This document shows, piece after piece, positions 8,722 to 17,206 of a stretch of DNA of 64,000 nt. The translations under genes and the position numbers were made by a program. This DNA comes from Casimicrobiaceae bacterium (GTDB lineage Bacteria > Pseudomonadota > Gammaproteobacteria > Burkholderiales > Casimicrobiaceae), in assembly GCA_026646885.1 (NCBI GenBank), contig JAPKHK010000005.1, forward strand, positions 1 through 64,000, written 5' to 3'. Position 1 is the stretch's first letter; the number at the start of each line of letters is the position of its first letter. Below the pieces are notes generated by a model. The model was not told the DNA's origin and ran no database searches. It saw nothing but the letters and a program-made list of their open reading frames with translations.

Positions 8722-9615
8722 CTAGCGTTCCGGCGCCACCAGCATGTCGCAGTGCGTCTCGAACAGCACGTGCTTGGTGACGCTGCCGAGCAGCAGTTCC
8801 TCGAGCTCGGACTGGCCGTGCTTGCCCATGACGATGAGGTCGGGGCGCATCTCCTCGGCCAGCTCGCGGATGCCGGCGGCGGGATGGCCGTGCAGCATGC
8901 GCTGCAGAAAGTCAGTCCCGGCGGCACGGCGCGGCGCGAGGAAGGCGCGCAGGGCGTCCTGCGCCTGCTGGCGCGCGGCGGCCTGGTAGCTTTCCAGCAC
9001 CTTGTCCTCGACGCTGGCGTAGCGCAGCGTGCTCTCGTAGGGCGCCTCGTAAACGTGGGCGACGGTGAGCTCGGCGCCATCGGCCACCGCCTGCGCCCAG
9101 TCCAGCGCGCGGGCGGAGCAGGGCGAGAAGTCCACCGGCACCAGCAGGCGCTTGTAGGGCGAGAGCGGCTCCTGCTTGACCACCAGCACCGGGCGCCGGC
9201 TCTTGCTCAGCACCTTCTCGGCGGTGGCGCCGAGGAACAGCTCGCGCACCAGGTGGGCGCCGTAGCCGCCGACCACCACCAGCCCGGCGTCGAGCGCCTC
9301 GGCCTCTTCGGCGATCTCGATGTGCGGGCGGCCGATGCGCACGGCGGTGCCGGTGGCGATGCCGTACTTCGCGCCGAGCCGGTCCGCCCGCACCTTCAAT
9401 TCCGCGTAGGCAGCGTTGAGCAACTGCTGCTCGGTCTCCAACGGCGTGCGCTCGAGGATGTGGGTGAGCGCCTCCAGCGGCAAACTCGGCACGACGTGCA
9501 TGAGGACCAGCTTGCCGGCGCCGAGCGCCTGCGCCAGCATGGCGGCGCGCGTCTCGGCCTTGCCGGCGTGCGAGGACAGGTCGGTGGCGATCAGGATGTG
9601 GGCGGGTTTTTCCAT
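8722..9615 (-). CDS. tandem-domain universal stress protein (UspA)
   Basis: A 297-residue cytoplasmic protein with two Usp domains: residues ~1-147, starting HILIATDLSSHA, and ~150-297, starting KRLLVPVDFSPCS. The second half carries the ATP-binding signature VMGKHGQSELEELLLGSVT, matching the G-2x-G-9x-G(S/T) pattern; the first has VVGGYGAHLVRELFLGATAEK. Usp proteins bind ATP or signal nutrient, redox and ion stress. It lies between two cation antiporters, one base pair from the upstream gene stop (9617) and abutting the next start, so a regulatory role on those transporters is a reasonable inference. Confidence 0.9.
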   Translation of the reverse strand: MEKPAHILIATDLSSHAGKAETRAAMLAQALGAGKLVLMHVVPSLPLEALTHILERTPLETEQQLLNAAYAELKVRADRLGAKYGIATGTAVRIGRPHIEIAEEAEALDAGLVVVGGYGAHLVRELFLGATAEKVLSKSRRPVLVVKQEPLSPYKRLLVPVDFSPCSARALDWAQAVADGAELTVAHVYEAPYESTLRYASVEDKVLESYQAAARQQAQDALRAFLAPRRAAGTDFLQRMLHGHPAAGIRELAEEMRPDLIVMGKHGQSELEELLLGSVTKHVLFETHCDMLVAPER

Positions 9616-9616
9616 G

Positions 9617-11269
9617 TCAGCGCTCCTGTGTGTGAATTTCGTTGCCGATGGCGCGGGCGGCGAACTCTGCGGCGTCGTCGAAGGGCTGCAGCACGCGGTC
9701 GACGCCGGCGTGTTCGAGCCGGAGGATGTCGGCCGGCGCGTGCGCGGTCATGGCGACGCGGCCGCGGTAGCCGTGGCGGCGCAGCGCGTCAAGCAGGCCG
9801 AGATTCACGTCGAGCTGCGGCAGGGTGCTCACCACCCAGCGCGTGCCGTCCAGCGGCAGCGTCTCGGGAAAGGTCGGATCCTCGGCGTCGCCGAAGCGGA
9901 TCGGGATGCCGCGCTGGCGGCAGTGCGCCACCGTCTCGGGGTCGAAGTCTACACCCAGCACCCGCGTCTCCAGACGTTCGAGCCGCTGCGCCAGGTGCTT
10001 GCCGTAGCGTCCCATGCCGAAGACGATGACATCGGCTTCGGCTGGGCCGGCTTCGTTCTGCTCGACCGCCAGCTCGCGGAAGGGCACGCGCCGCTCGAAG
10101 CGGCCAAGCCAGGGCTTGAGCCGGGTATAGAGCGCCTGCGAGTAGAGGATCATGTAGGTCGACAGCGTGATGGTGACCAGACCGACCAGCGTCACCAGGC
10201 CGAGCGCCTCCTGGCCGACGTGGCCGAGCGTGATGCCCATGGCGACGAAGACGATGGAGAACTCGCTGATCTGCGCCACGGTGAGGCCGGCGAGGAAGCC
10301 GGTGCGCTTGCGGTAGCCCATCCAGCCCATGATGGCCATGACGATGAGCGGGTTGCCGACCAGTACGAAGAGCGACAGGACGACGGCCGGACCGAGGTCG
10401 CCGCCGAGTGCCGAGAGGTCGAGCTTGGCGCCGAGGTCGATGAAGAAGAACAGCAGCAGGAAGTCGCGCAGGCTGGTGAGCCGCGTGCTCATCGCCTCGC
10501 GGTAGGGGGTGGACGCGAGCGAGAAGCCGGCGAGGAAGGCGCCGACCTCCTTGCTGAAGCCGAACAGCTCGCCGGCAGTGGCGAGCGCCGTGCCCCAGGC
10601 GACGGCGGCGAGCAGCAGCAGCTCGGGCGAGCCGGCGATCCGGCGCAGCAGGTGCGGCAGCACCCAGCGCATCAGTGCGGCGATGACGGCGAGCACGACG
10701 GCGAGCTTGACGGCGACGGTGGCGGCGATCGCCAGCCAGCCGCCGTCGCCGCTGCCGGCGTGGTGGGCGCCGAGCACCATCATCGCCACCACCACGGCGA
10801 TGTCCTGCACGATGAGGAAACCCATGGCGATGCGCCCGTGCAGGGAGTCGATCTCGCGCTTGTCGGAGAGCAGCTTGACGATGATGATGGTGCTGGAGAA
10901 GGTCAGCGCCACGGCGACGTAGAGCGCCGTCATCGCCGACATGCCGAGCGCCAGCGCGATCAGGTAGCCGAAGACGATGGTGAACAGGAGCTGGCCGAGG
11001 CCGGTGGCGAGCGCCACGCTGCCGAGGTTGCGCACCAGGTGCATGTCGAGCTTGAGGCCGACCACGAACAGCAGCAAGGTGACGCCGATCTGCGCCAGCA
11101 GGTCGATCTGGTCGCGTGCCGTCACCCAGCCGAGCGCCGAGGGGCCGACGGCGATGCCGACGACGATGTAGACGACGATGAGCGGCTGGCGCAGGCGCAC
11201 GCCCAGCGCGCCGATGACGGCGGCGGTCAGCAGCAGGACGGTGAACTCGGTGTAGGCGTCGGCGAACAT
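9617..11269 (-). CDS. CPA2 Kef-type antiporter with TrkA_N domain
   Basis: A 550-residue protein starting MFADAYTEF at 11269. The membrane domain (about 1-385) includes VVGLKLDMHLVRNLG, ALTFSSTIIIVKLLSDK and FLIVQDIAVVVAMM, all typical of Kef/CPA2 proteins. A TrkA_N Rossmann domain (VIVFGMGRYGKHLAQ) follows from about residue 410. It lacks the TrkA_C domain seen in the gene at 5020. The start is two bases after the stop of the flavoprotein gene, so the two are almost certainly cotranslated. The upstream extension in the same frame is antisense-like and rejected. Confidence 0.9.
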   Translation of the reverse strand: MFADAYTEFTVLLLTAAVIGALGVRLRQPLIVVYIVVGIAVGPSALGWVTARDQIDLLAQIGVTLLLFVVGLKLDMHLVRNLGSVALATGLGQLLFTIVFGYLIALALGMSAMTALYVAVALTFSSTIIIVKLLSDKREIDSLHGRIAMGFLIVQDIAVVVAMMVLGAHHAGSGDGGWLAIAATVAVKLAVVLAVIAALMRWVLPHLLRRIAGSPELLLLAAVAWGTALATAGELFGFSKEVGAFLAGFSLASTPYREAMSTRLTSLRDFLLLFFFIDLGAKLDLSALGGDLGPAVVLSLFVLVGNPLIVMAIMGWMGYRKRTGFLAGLTVAQISEFSIVFVAMGITLGHVGQEALGLVTLVGLVTITLSTYMILYSQALYTRLKPWLGRFERRVPFRELAVEQNEAGPAEADVIVFGMGRYGKHLAQRLERLETRVLGVDFDPETVAHCRQRGIPIRFGDAEDPTFPETLPLDGTRWVVSTLPQLDVNLGLLDALRRHGYRGRVAMTAHAPADILRLEHAGVDRVLQPFDDAAEFAARAIGNEIHTQER

Positions 11270-11271
11270 GC

Positions 11272-12702
11272 TCAATCCAGCGCCTCGGCGCCGATGGCCT
11301 CGAAGGCGCAGGGGTTCAGGTCGGATTCGCCGGCCGGCGGCAGCCGGGCCGCCAGCTCGCGCAGGGCGCTGCGCAGGCCTTCCTCCAGCACCGGGTGGTA
11401 GAAGGGCAGGCGCAGCAGCTCGCGCACCGTCATGCCGCGGTCGAGCGCCAGCGCCAGCAGGTGCGCCATGTGCTCGGCGGCCGGCGCGCACATCTCGGCG
11501 CCGAGGAACTTCCCCGTTTCCGGTTCGGCGTAGAGGCGCATCAGGCCGCGGTTGCGCTGGCCGGCGCGGGCGCGGCCCTGGCGCGCGAAGTCGATTTCGC
11601 CCTCGATGAAGCTGCCCGCCGCCAGCTCGGCGCGGCGGCGGCCGGCGACGGCGATGTTCGGTTCGGAGAAGACGATGGCGAGCGGCGTGCGCCGCGCGTA
11701 GCAGGCCGGCTTTTCGCCGGCGGCGAGGCGCAGGGCGTTGAGCCCGGCGATGTGGCCCTCGTCGGCGGCCTCGTGCAGCAGTGCCCGATCACCGTTGGCG
11801 TCGCCGGCGAGGAACAGCGGCAGGCCGGCGATCTGCAGGGTGTTCGGGTCGACCGGCGGCAGGCCGCGCGCATCCAGCGCGACGCCGAGGCTTTCCAGGC
11901 CGAGGCCGGCGAGGTTGGGCCGGCGGCCGAGCGCGGCGAGCACGGCGTCGACCGTCGCTTCGGCGTCGCCGGCGAGCACGCGGATCGTGCCGTCTGCGGC
12001 AATCACTTCCGCTTCGGCGCCGAGGTGCAGCGCGAACTCGCCGCCGAGCAGCGCCGTGGCGGCGGCACTGACTTTTGCGTCGGAGAGGCCACCGATGTGG
12101 CCGCGGCCGAAGGCGCTGACCGCGATGCCCAGCCGTGCCAGCGCCTGCGCCATCTCGACGCCGATGGCGCCCAGGCCCACCACCGCCATGCGCGGCGGCA
12201 GCGCCTCCCGCTCGAACAGCGTGTCGGTGGTGAGCAGCTTGTCGCCCAGCGCCAGCCAGGCCGGCGGCACCACCGGGCTGGAGCCGGTGGCGAGGACGAT
12301 GGCGCGCGCGGAAATTTCCTGGCCGTTCACTGCCAGGCGGCCGGGGCCGAGCAGGCGGGCGCGGCCGCTGACGGCGCGCTCGCCGAGGTTGTCGGTGGCC
12401 TGCAGGGTGCCCTTGACGAAGCCGTCGCGCAGGCGCCGCACGCGCCGCAGCACGGCCGGCAGGTCGACGGAGAGTGCGTCGCCGCCGCGGAGGCCGAATT
12501 CTTCGAAGGCGTGGCGCCGGTGGTAGGCGTTGGCGGCCTCGATCAGCACTTTCGAGGGCATGCAGCCGACGCGGGCGCAGGTGGTGCCCCAGGGGCCGTC
12601 GTTGACCAGCAGGAAATCCTGCGTGCGCTTCCTCACCTCGCGCAGCGCGGCGAGACCGGCGCTGCCGGCGCCGACGATGATCACTTCGTAATTCGTCTTC
12701 AT
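11272..12702 (-). CDS. dihydrolipoamide dehydrogenase-like FAD/NAD disulfide oxidoreductase
   Basis: A 476-residue class I pyridine-nucleotide disulfide oxidoreductase. It has the FAD motif VIIVGAGSAGLAAL, the redox cysteine pair TCARVGCMPSK (C-x4-C), an NAD motif MAVVGLGAIGVEMAQ, the second FAD motif LFLAGDANG, and the C-terminal His-Glu pair in FYHPVLEEG. Thus it should move electrons between NAD(P)H and a disulfide. No 2-oxo-acid dehydrogenase genes are nearby; it is instead two bases upstream of a Kef-type antiporter. Homologues of this type are often annotated Lpd, but substrate is unknown. The ATG at 12702 begins the dinucleotide-binding fold directly. Confidence 0.88.
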   Translation of the reverse strand: MKTNYEVIIVGAGSAGLAALREVRKRTQDFLLVNDGPWGTTCARVGCMPSKVLIEAANAYHRRHAFEEFGLRGGDALSVDLPAVLRRVRRLRDGFVKGTLQATDNLGERAVSGRARLLGPGRLAVNGQEISARAIVLATGSSPVVPPAWLALGDKLLTTDTLFEREALPPRMAVVGLGAIGVEMAQALARLGIAVSAFGRGHIGGLSDAKVSAAATALLGGEFALHLGAEAEVIAADGTIRVLAGDAEATVDAVLAALGRRPNLAGLGLESLGVALDARGLPPVDPNTLQIAGLPLFLAGDANGDRALLHEAADEGHIAGLNALRLAAGEKPACYARRTPLAIVFSEPNIAVAGRRRAELAAGSFIEGEIDFARQGRARAGQRNRGLMRLYAEPETGKFLGAEMCAPAAEHMAHLLALALDRGMTVRELLRLPFYHPVLEEGLRSALRELAARLPPAGESDLNPCAFEAIGAEALD

Positions 12703-12739
12703 GGCGTGATTCCCTGTCGCTTGCAAGCCTGCCTGCATC

Positions 12740-12971
12740 TTAACCCGGGCGGGTGAAAAAACGGGCGGCCGCAGGCGCGTGCCGCCCCACTGGCCGCGCA
12801 TCACCGAGGGCGTCGACACCAGCGCGGCGATGAAGGCGCCGAGGCCGAGCCAGACGAGCAGCACCACGGCCAGCGTGCTGTCGCAGCGCCAGAGGATGAA
12901 CGCCACCGTCACTTGTTCTGCAGGGCGAACAGCACTGCGCCGATGGCAAAGACGCTGCCGAATATCAGCAT
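12740..12971 (-). pseudogene. frameshifted LapA-domain (DUF1049) membrane protein gene
   Basis: An ATG at 12971 opens a 20-codon frame encoding a LapA-like first helix (FGSVFAIGAVLFALQN) and stops at a TGA (12909-12911). The next frame continues the family pattern, VTVAFILWRCDSTLAVVLLVWLGLG then STPSVMRGQWGG. The intact paralogue at 25676-26074 shows the same order without a break. One indel near 12910-12916 therefore splits the gene. The 3' part has no own stop and runs in frame into the flavoprotein gene. It is either a genuine pseudogene or a sequencing error. Confidence 0.7.
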
Positions 12972-12989
12972 GAGTTGCCTGGAAGCCTT

Positions 12990-14978
12990 CTATTCCCTCG
13001 GCGCCGCGCGCGGCGGCAGGAAGAACTCGCGCGGCTGGCGCAGCAGGCGCCGGCCGATGGCTTTCGCCAGGCCGAGGCGCTGGTCGAAAGTGACGCCGCG
13101 CGCCTTCAATCCGACCCAGATGGCCAGGTAGAAGCTCACCAGCAGGTTGACCAGGCCGATGGCGAAGACGCCGGCGGCGGTGAGGCTCGCCAGCGCCCAG
13201 TCGACCTTGAACTCCAGGCCGGCCAGGGCATAGCCCCAGTAGGCGGAGGAGAAGGCGATGTGGCGGATGTCGAGCGGCAGGCCGAGCAGGTGGCCGAGGC
13301 CGGCGGCGCCGCCGAGCAGTAAGCCGAAGAAGAAATTGCCGGCCAGCGCGCCGAGGTGGTCGCCGATGTAGGCGACGCTGCGCTCCCAGCGCGCCGCGCC
13401 GAGCAGGCGCGCCGGCCAGGCGAGCTGGCGCAGCCGCTGCGGGATGTGGTTGTAGGCGCACAGGTTGTCGTAGTAGCCGGCGATGAGGCCGGCGAGGAAC
13501 AGGCAGACGCCGGCGACGGCGGCATAAAGCAGCGCGCCGCTGCCGACCGGGTCGACTTCCTGCAGCAGATGGACGGCCTTCTCGGGCGCGACGTAGTGCG
13601 CGCCGGTCAGCGCGAAGGCCGCCGCGGCGAACAGCATGGCCGCCGGCACGGCGAGGCCGACGTTGCCAGCGATGGCTGCCAGCTGGCTGCGCAGGGTGCG
13701 CGCCACCAGCGCGGCGAGCGACTCCATGTCGCGCTCGCGCCCTTCCTTCTCGTCGATGGCGGCGGCGATGGCGTTGGCGGTCATCGCCGGCTGTTTGGTG
13801 GCCACCGAGAAGCCGAGCACGTGAATCAGCACGAAGCCGAGCGCGTAGTTGAGGCAGAAGGCGAGCACCTCGGCGAGCGGTGCCAGCCCGAGCGTGGCCA
13901 GCCAGAGCTTGCCGGCGGCCATCAACGCGATGATGCAGCCGCCGCCGGCGGCCGAGCGCAGCAGGCCGAAGTATTCTGGCCGCGTCTCGCTGATGTAATG
14001 CTCGCCGATGCGGCCCTCGTTCTCGGTGACGCGCAGCGCCACCAGTTCCAGGTTCTGCCGCCAGAAGCGGCGCAGGTCGTTGCGGCGGCATTCGGCCAGC
14101 GCCAGCTCGCGCCACAATTCGGCGATGCGTTCGGCGGCGGCGTCGCGTCCGCCCGCGCAGAGGGCGACGGCGAGGCCGGCGAGCTGCTGCGCGCGTTCCA
14201 GCAGCTGGCGCAGGCGGCGCATGCGGAAGGTCAGATGGAAGCTGGCGCCCTGCTGGCGCGCGCGCCGCCGCACCCGCTCGATGGCTTCGCGGCACTGCTC
14301 GAGCAGCACCAGCAGGTGGCGCTCGTCGTCGGCGAGGCAGGCGCCTTCCCGCCGCGCCACCTCGCTGCGCGCGGCGAAGGCCAGCGCCTCCTCGCACTGG
14401 GCGAGAAAGGGCGATGCGTGCAGTTCGAGCGATGGGTCGAGGCGCAGCATCTCCGGCTCGAGGCCGCCGGCGGCGATGCGGTGGGAGACCACGCGCAGCG
14501 CCTCGATCAGGTCGGCGAACAGGCTCTCGAGCGCGGCATCGCCGGCCGCGCCGGGATCGAGGACGCGCATGAAGCCGGCCCATTCCGCCGCCGGCAGCGC
14601 CTCCAGCCATTCGGCGTCGCCGCGCCGGAAGATGCGGCCGAGCGCGCTCTTCAGTTGGATCGGGTCGTCGGCCTCCGGCAGCAGCCTGTGCATCAGGCGT
14701 GCATAGCTTTCGGCGACGACGCCGGTGGCCGGGTAGATGCCGGAGTTGGCGAGCAGCAGCACGGCGTGGCGCTGCGCGAGCAGGCCGAGCAGGGCGCGCC
14801 GCAGGCCGTCGCGCGCCGCCGGATGCGCCGTCAGCGCCTCGGCGAGTTCGCGCAGCCGGGCGGCGGCGTCGGCGCCCCTGGCCGGGCGCACGGCGTCGGC
14901 GACGGCGGCGAGCAAGGGGAGCGGGTCGTCGCCGGTACCGGCCGCGGCAAGGTGATCAAGCAGGCTTAGTGACGGCAT
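12990..14978 (-). CDS. SpecificRecomb (Gcr-like) family membrane protein
   Basis: A 662-residue protein resembling the family annotated as site-specific recombinase after Neisseria Gcr (PF10136). The N-terminal half is helical and soluble (about 1-340, with arginine-rich stretches); the C-terminal half (about 345-640) has several membrane helices, e.g. LWLATLGLAPLAEVLAFCLNYALG-like segments and IAGYYDNLCAYNHIPQRLRQL. No tyrosine or serine recombinase active site is visible, so the recombinase name should be treated with caution. I use ATG 14978; a TTG at 15005 could extend it by 9 residues. It is upstream of the broken lapA. Confidence 0.75.
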   Translation of the reverse strand: MPSLSLLDHLAAAGTGDDPLPLLAAVADAVRPARGADAAARLRELAEALTAHPAARDGLRRALLGLLAQRHAVLLLANSGIYPATGVVAESYARLMHRLLPEADDPIQLKSALGRIFRRGDAEWLEALPAAEWAGFMRVLDPGAAGDAALESLFADLIEALRVVSHRIAAGGLEPEMLRLDPSLELHASPFLAQCEEALAFAARSEVARREGACLADDERHLLVLLEQCREAIERVRRRARQQGASFHLTFRMRRLRQLLERAQQLAGLAVALCAGGRDAAAERIAELWRELALAECRRNDLRRFWRQNLELVALRVTENEGRIGEHYISETRPEYFGLLRSAAGGGCIIALMAAGKLWLATLGLAPLAEVLAFCLNYALGFVLIHVLGFSVATKQPAMTANAIAAAIDEKEGRERDMESLAALVARTLRSQLAAIAGNVGLAVPAAMLFAAAAFALTGAHYVAPEKAVHLLQEVDPVGSGALLYAAVAGVCLFLAGLIAGYYDNLCAYNHIPQRLRQLAWPARLLGAARWERSVAYIGDHLGALAGNFFFGLLLGGAAGLGHLLGLPLDIRHIAFSSAYWGYALAGLEFKVDWALASLTAAGVFAIGLVNLLVSFYLAIWVGLKARGVTFDQRLGLAKAIGRRLLRQPREFFLPPRAAPRE

Positions 14979-15214
14979 CAGGAGACGTACTTCTTCTGCA
15001 AACAAGGACAGCGCATCTTACCGCGTCGGCGTCGCATCTTCGCGTTTGCGCGCGGCCCGCACCACCGTGTCGCGGCGACTGACTTTTGCTGTCCCACTGC
15101 GGTGCCTGTCCCGGCGAGGGCGCCGTTGGTGAGCGTGCGTGCCGCCTGCTGCCCATCACCCGGCCGAGCGGCGAGTGCTACGATTGGGCTGGTCAGGAAG
15201 CGAAATGGGGACGC

Positions 15215-15975
15215 ATGGACGCCTTGCAGCTGCTGATGGAGCTTCATCGGGATGCCGAGCGCCAGGGCCCCGGCGGGCCGGCCGAAACCTGCCGCGCCAT
15301 CGAGTTGTCCGGCCTGCGCAATCAGTGCGGTCTACGCATTGCCGACATCGGTTGCGGCACCGGCGCCTCGACGCTCGTGCTGGCGCGGGAACTCGATGCG
15401 AAATTCCTGGCGATCGATTTCCTGCCGGCGTTTCTCGAAACGCTCCAGCAACCGCGAAGCGGGCCGGCCTTTGCGGACGCATCGCGACCGTGGCGGCCTC
15501 CATGGATTCGCTGCCGCTGGCCCCGCAGACGCTGGACGCAATCTGGTCGGAGGGTGCGATCTACAACATCGGCTTCGCGAGGGGCGTGCGGGAATGGCGC
15601 CGGTTTCTCAAGCCCGGCGGCATCCTTGCCGTCTCCGAACTGACCTGGCTGACGGGCAGTCGTCCCGCGGAAATCGAATCGTATTGGCGGACCGAGTATG
15701 CGCAAGTCGGCACCGCCTCGTCCAAAATGGCCGTGCTCGAACGAAGCGGCTACGCGCCGCTGGGCTATTTCGTGCTTCCGGAGCATTGCTGGCTGGAGGC
15801 CTACTACCGCCCGCTGCAGTCGCGCTTTGGGGCGTTTCTGGAAGCGCACGGATCGAGCGACGCAGCGAAGGCGGTCGTGGCAGATCACGCACAGGAGATC
15901 GAGCTCTACGAGCGTTGCCGCGCGTACTTCGGCTACGGCTTCTACATCGCGCGGAAAACCTGTGACGAAGCGTGA
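15215..15975 (+). pseudogene. frameshifted class I SAM-dependent methyltransferase
   Basis: The ATG at 15215 (MDALQLLMELHRDAE) opens a frame with the SAM motif I (IADIGCGTGASTLVLA) and the acidic motif II region (FLAIDFLPAFLETLQQ). After about 15452 the coding signal moves to another frame: ATVAASMDSLPLAPQTLDAIWSEGAIYN, then WRRFLKPGGILAVSE and on to the TGA at 15973-15975. One missing base in the CAACCGCG stretch would restore a ~253-residue enzyme. Conservation on both sides of the break argues for either a very recent mutation or a base-call error. Substrate is unknown. Confidence 0.75.
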
Positions 15976-16078
15976 CGCGAGGAGCACGGTGCGCCGCGAC
16001 CTTCCGGCTGGCCCTTCGTATCCCGTGGCCGCGGAGGGACTCTCTTTCCCGGCAACTACGGTCTCCTGCGAGACTCCG

Positions 16079-17194
16079 CTAAGGCACTTCCGCGGCGGCA
16101 GGCTTGGGTTTCGATGTTGCGAGGCTCCCCACCACCGAAATCAAGATGATGCTGGCCACGATCGACAGCGACCATTGGATGGGCAGGTGAAACCAGGGCA
16201 TGGCGAGCATTTTGCCGCCGATAAACACCAGCACGAGGGCTAGGCCGTATTTGAGCAAATGGAAGCGCTCGGCCATGTCGGCGAGCAGGAAGTAAAGGGC
16301 GCGCAGGCCCATTATGGCGAAAATGTTCGAGGTGAAGACGATGAAGGGGTCGGTGGTCACCGCGAAGATCGCCGGAATGCTGTCCACCGCGAAAACGAGG
16401 TCGCTCGCTTCGATGAGCACCAGCACCAGAAACATCGGGGTGGCCCAGAGCAAGCCCTTGTGAGTCACCCCGCCCTGGAAGGACGGGGCTTCCTCGCCAC
16501 GAGCTTGAGCGGGGCCTGCGGCCCCTGGTTCACGTTTCGTCTCGCTCACCCCGCCAGGAATCGCGCGGCTTGCGCTCGACCTGTGGTCACGGACGAAGAA
16601 CTTCTCCCCATGGAACTGCGGTGTGATGCGCAAATGCCCGCGCAGCCAGCGCAAAAGCGGATTCTTCTCCAGGTCCGGTTGGCTTTCGGCGAAAATCAAC
16701 ATCTTGATACCGGTGATGACCAGGAATGCGCCAAAGACATAGAGCACCCAGGCGAACTGCTGCACCAGCCACACCCCGGCGAGGATCATACCGGCGCGCA
16801 TGACGATGGCGCCCAGCACGCCGTAGAGCAACACGCGACGCTGTAACTCGGGCGGCACCGCGAAATAGGTGAAGATCATCACGAAGACGAACATGTTGTC
16901 CACGGACAGCGACTGTTCGATCAAATAGCCGGCAAGAAACTCCAAGGTCTTGGTGCGCGCCACCGCGGCGCCCTGGGTTTCATGAAGGTGCCACCAAAGC
17001 AGCGCGGCAAAGGCCAAGGCGAGCGAGACCCAAACCGCCACCCACGCCGCGGCCTCCCTTGCTCCCACGCGATGCGCCTTGCGTCCGCCGAAGACAAAGA
17101 GATCCAGCGCCAGCATGGCGAGCACGAAAGCAATGAAGCCCAGCCACATTGAAGGGGTGGCAAAGCTCACCGCGCTAGGGTCGGTCACGCTCAT
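16079..17194 (-). CDS. TerC family integral membrane protein with extra loop
   Basis: A 371-residue TerC/Alx-type protein; typical members are about 320 residues. It has ~8 membrane helices including QSLSVDNMFVFVMIF with the conserved acidic SVDN and a second repeat ASDLVFAVDSIPAIFAV. TerC proteins are linked to metal, notably manganese, export. The extra length is one block of about 41 residues between FHGEKFFVRDH and KGLLWATPMF, in the central hydrophilic loop, and it is encoded by a palindromic insertion (separate entry). The frame is kept, so the protein may still work. The next gene on the strand is a TerB-like protein 12 bp upstream. Confidence 0.88.
   Translation of the reverse strand: MSVTDPSAVSFATPSMWLGFIAFVLAMLALDLFVFGGRKAHRVGAREAAAWVAVWVSLALAFAALLWWHLHETQGAAVARTKTLEFLAGYLIEQSLSVDNMFVFVMIFTYFAVPPELQRRVLLYGVLGAIVMRAGMILAGVWLVQQFAWVLYVFGAFLVITGIKMLIFAESQPDLEKNPLLRWLRGHLRITPQFHGEKFFVRDHRSSASRAIPGGVSETKREPGAAGPAQARGEEAPSFQGGVTHKGLLWATPMFLVLVLIEASDLVFAVDSIPAIFAVTTDPFIVFTSNIFAIMGLRALYFLLADMAERFHLLKYGLALVLVFIGGKMLAMPWFHLPIQWSLSIVASIILISVVGSLATSKPKPAAAEVP
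16460..16585. mobile_element. in-frame palindromic mini-insertion inside the terC-like gene
   Basis: This ~125-bp block interrupts an otherwise conserved TerC loop without breaking the frame. One end has an 8-bp hairpin on the minus strand, CCCCGTCC-TTCCA-GGGCGGGG, flanked by TGACTCAC. This CCCCG..CGGGG hairpin near an end is the style of IS200/IS605 (tnpB-type) termini and their non-autonomous derivatives. The motif TCACCCCGCC occurs twice in the block, about 85 bp apart. A short imperfect similarity, TGTGAGTCAC versus TGTGGTCAC, flanks it. No transposase is encoded, and assignment to IS605-type remnants is an inference. Confidence 0.55.
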
Positions 17195-17206
17195 GAACTC
17201 AAACCC

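Noticed and set aside
7012-10029. 1005-codon plus-strand open frame
   Set aside because: Antisense to the NhaP2-type, Usp and Kef-type genes; composition (Asp/Glu/Gln/His-rich) is the usual shadow in GC-rich DNA.
11272-14610. Very long minus-strand open frame covering the flavoprotein, lapA region and part of the Gcr-like gene
   Set aside because: Only the part from 12702 downstream is coding in this frame. The upstream part reads arginine/alanine-rich antisense-like sequence and conflicts with the recognisable Gcr-like protein.
12990-14978. Site-specific recombinase function and an integron/inversion locus
   Set aside because: Family name only; no catalytic tyrosine or serine recombinase motif and no inverted recombination sites were seen.
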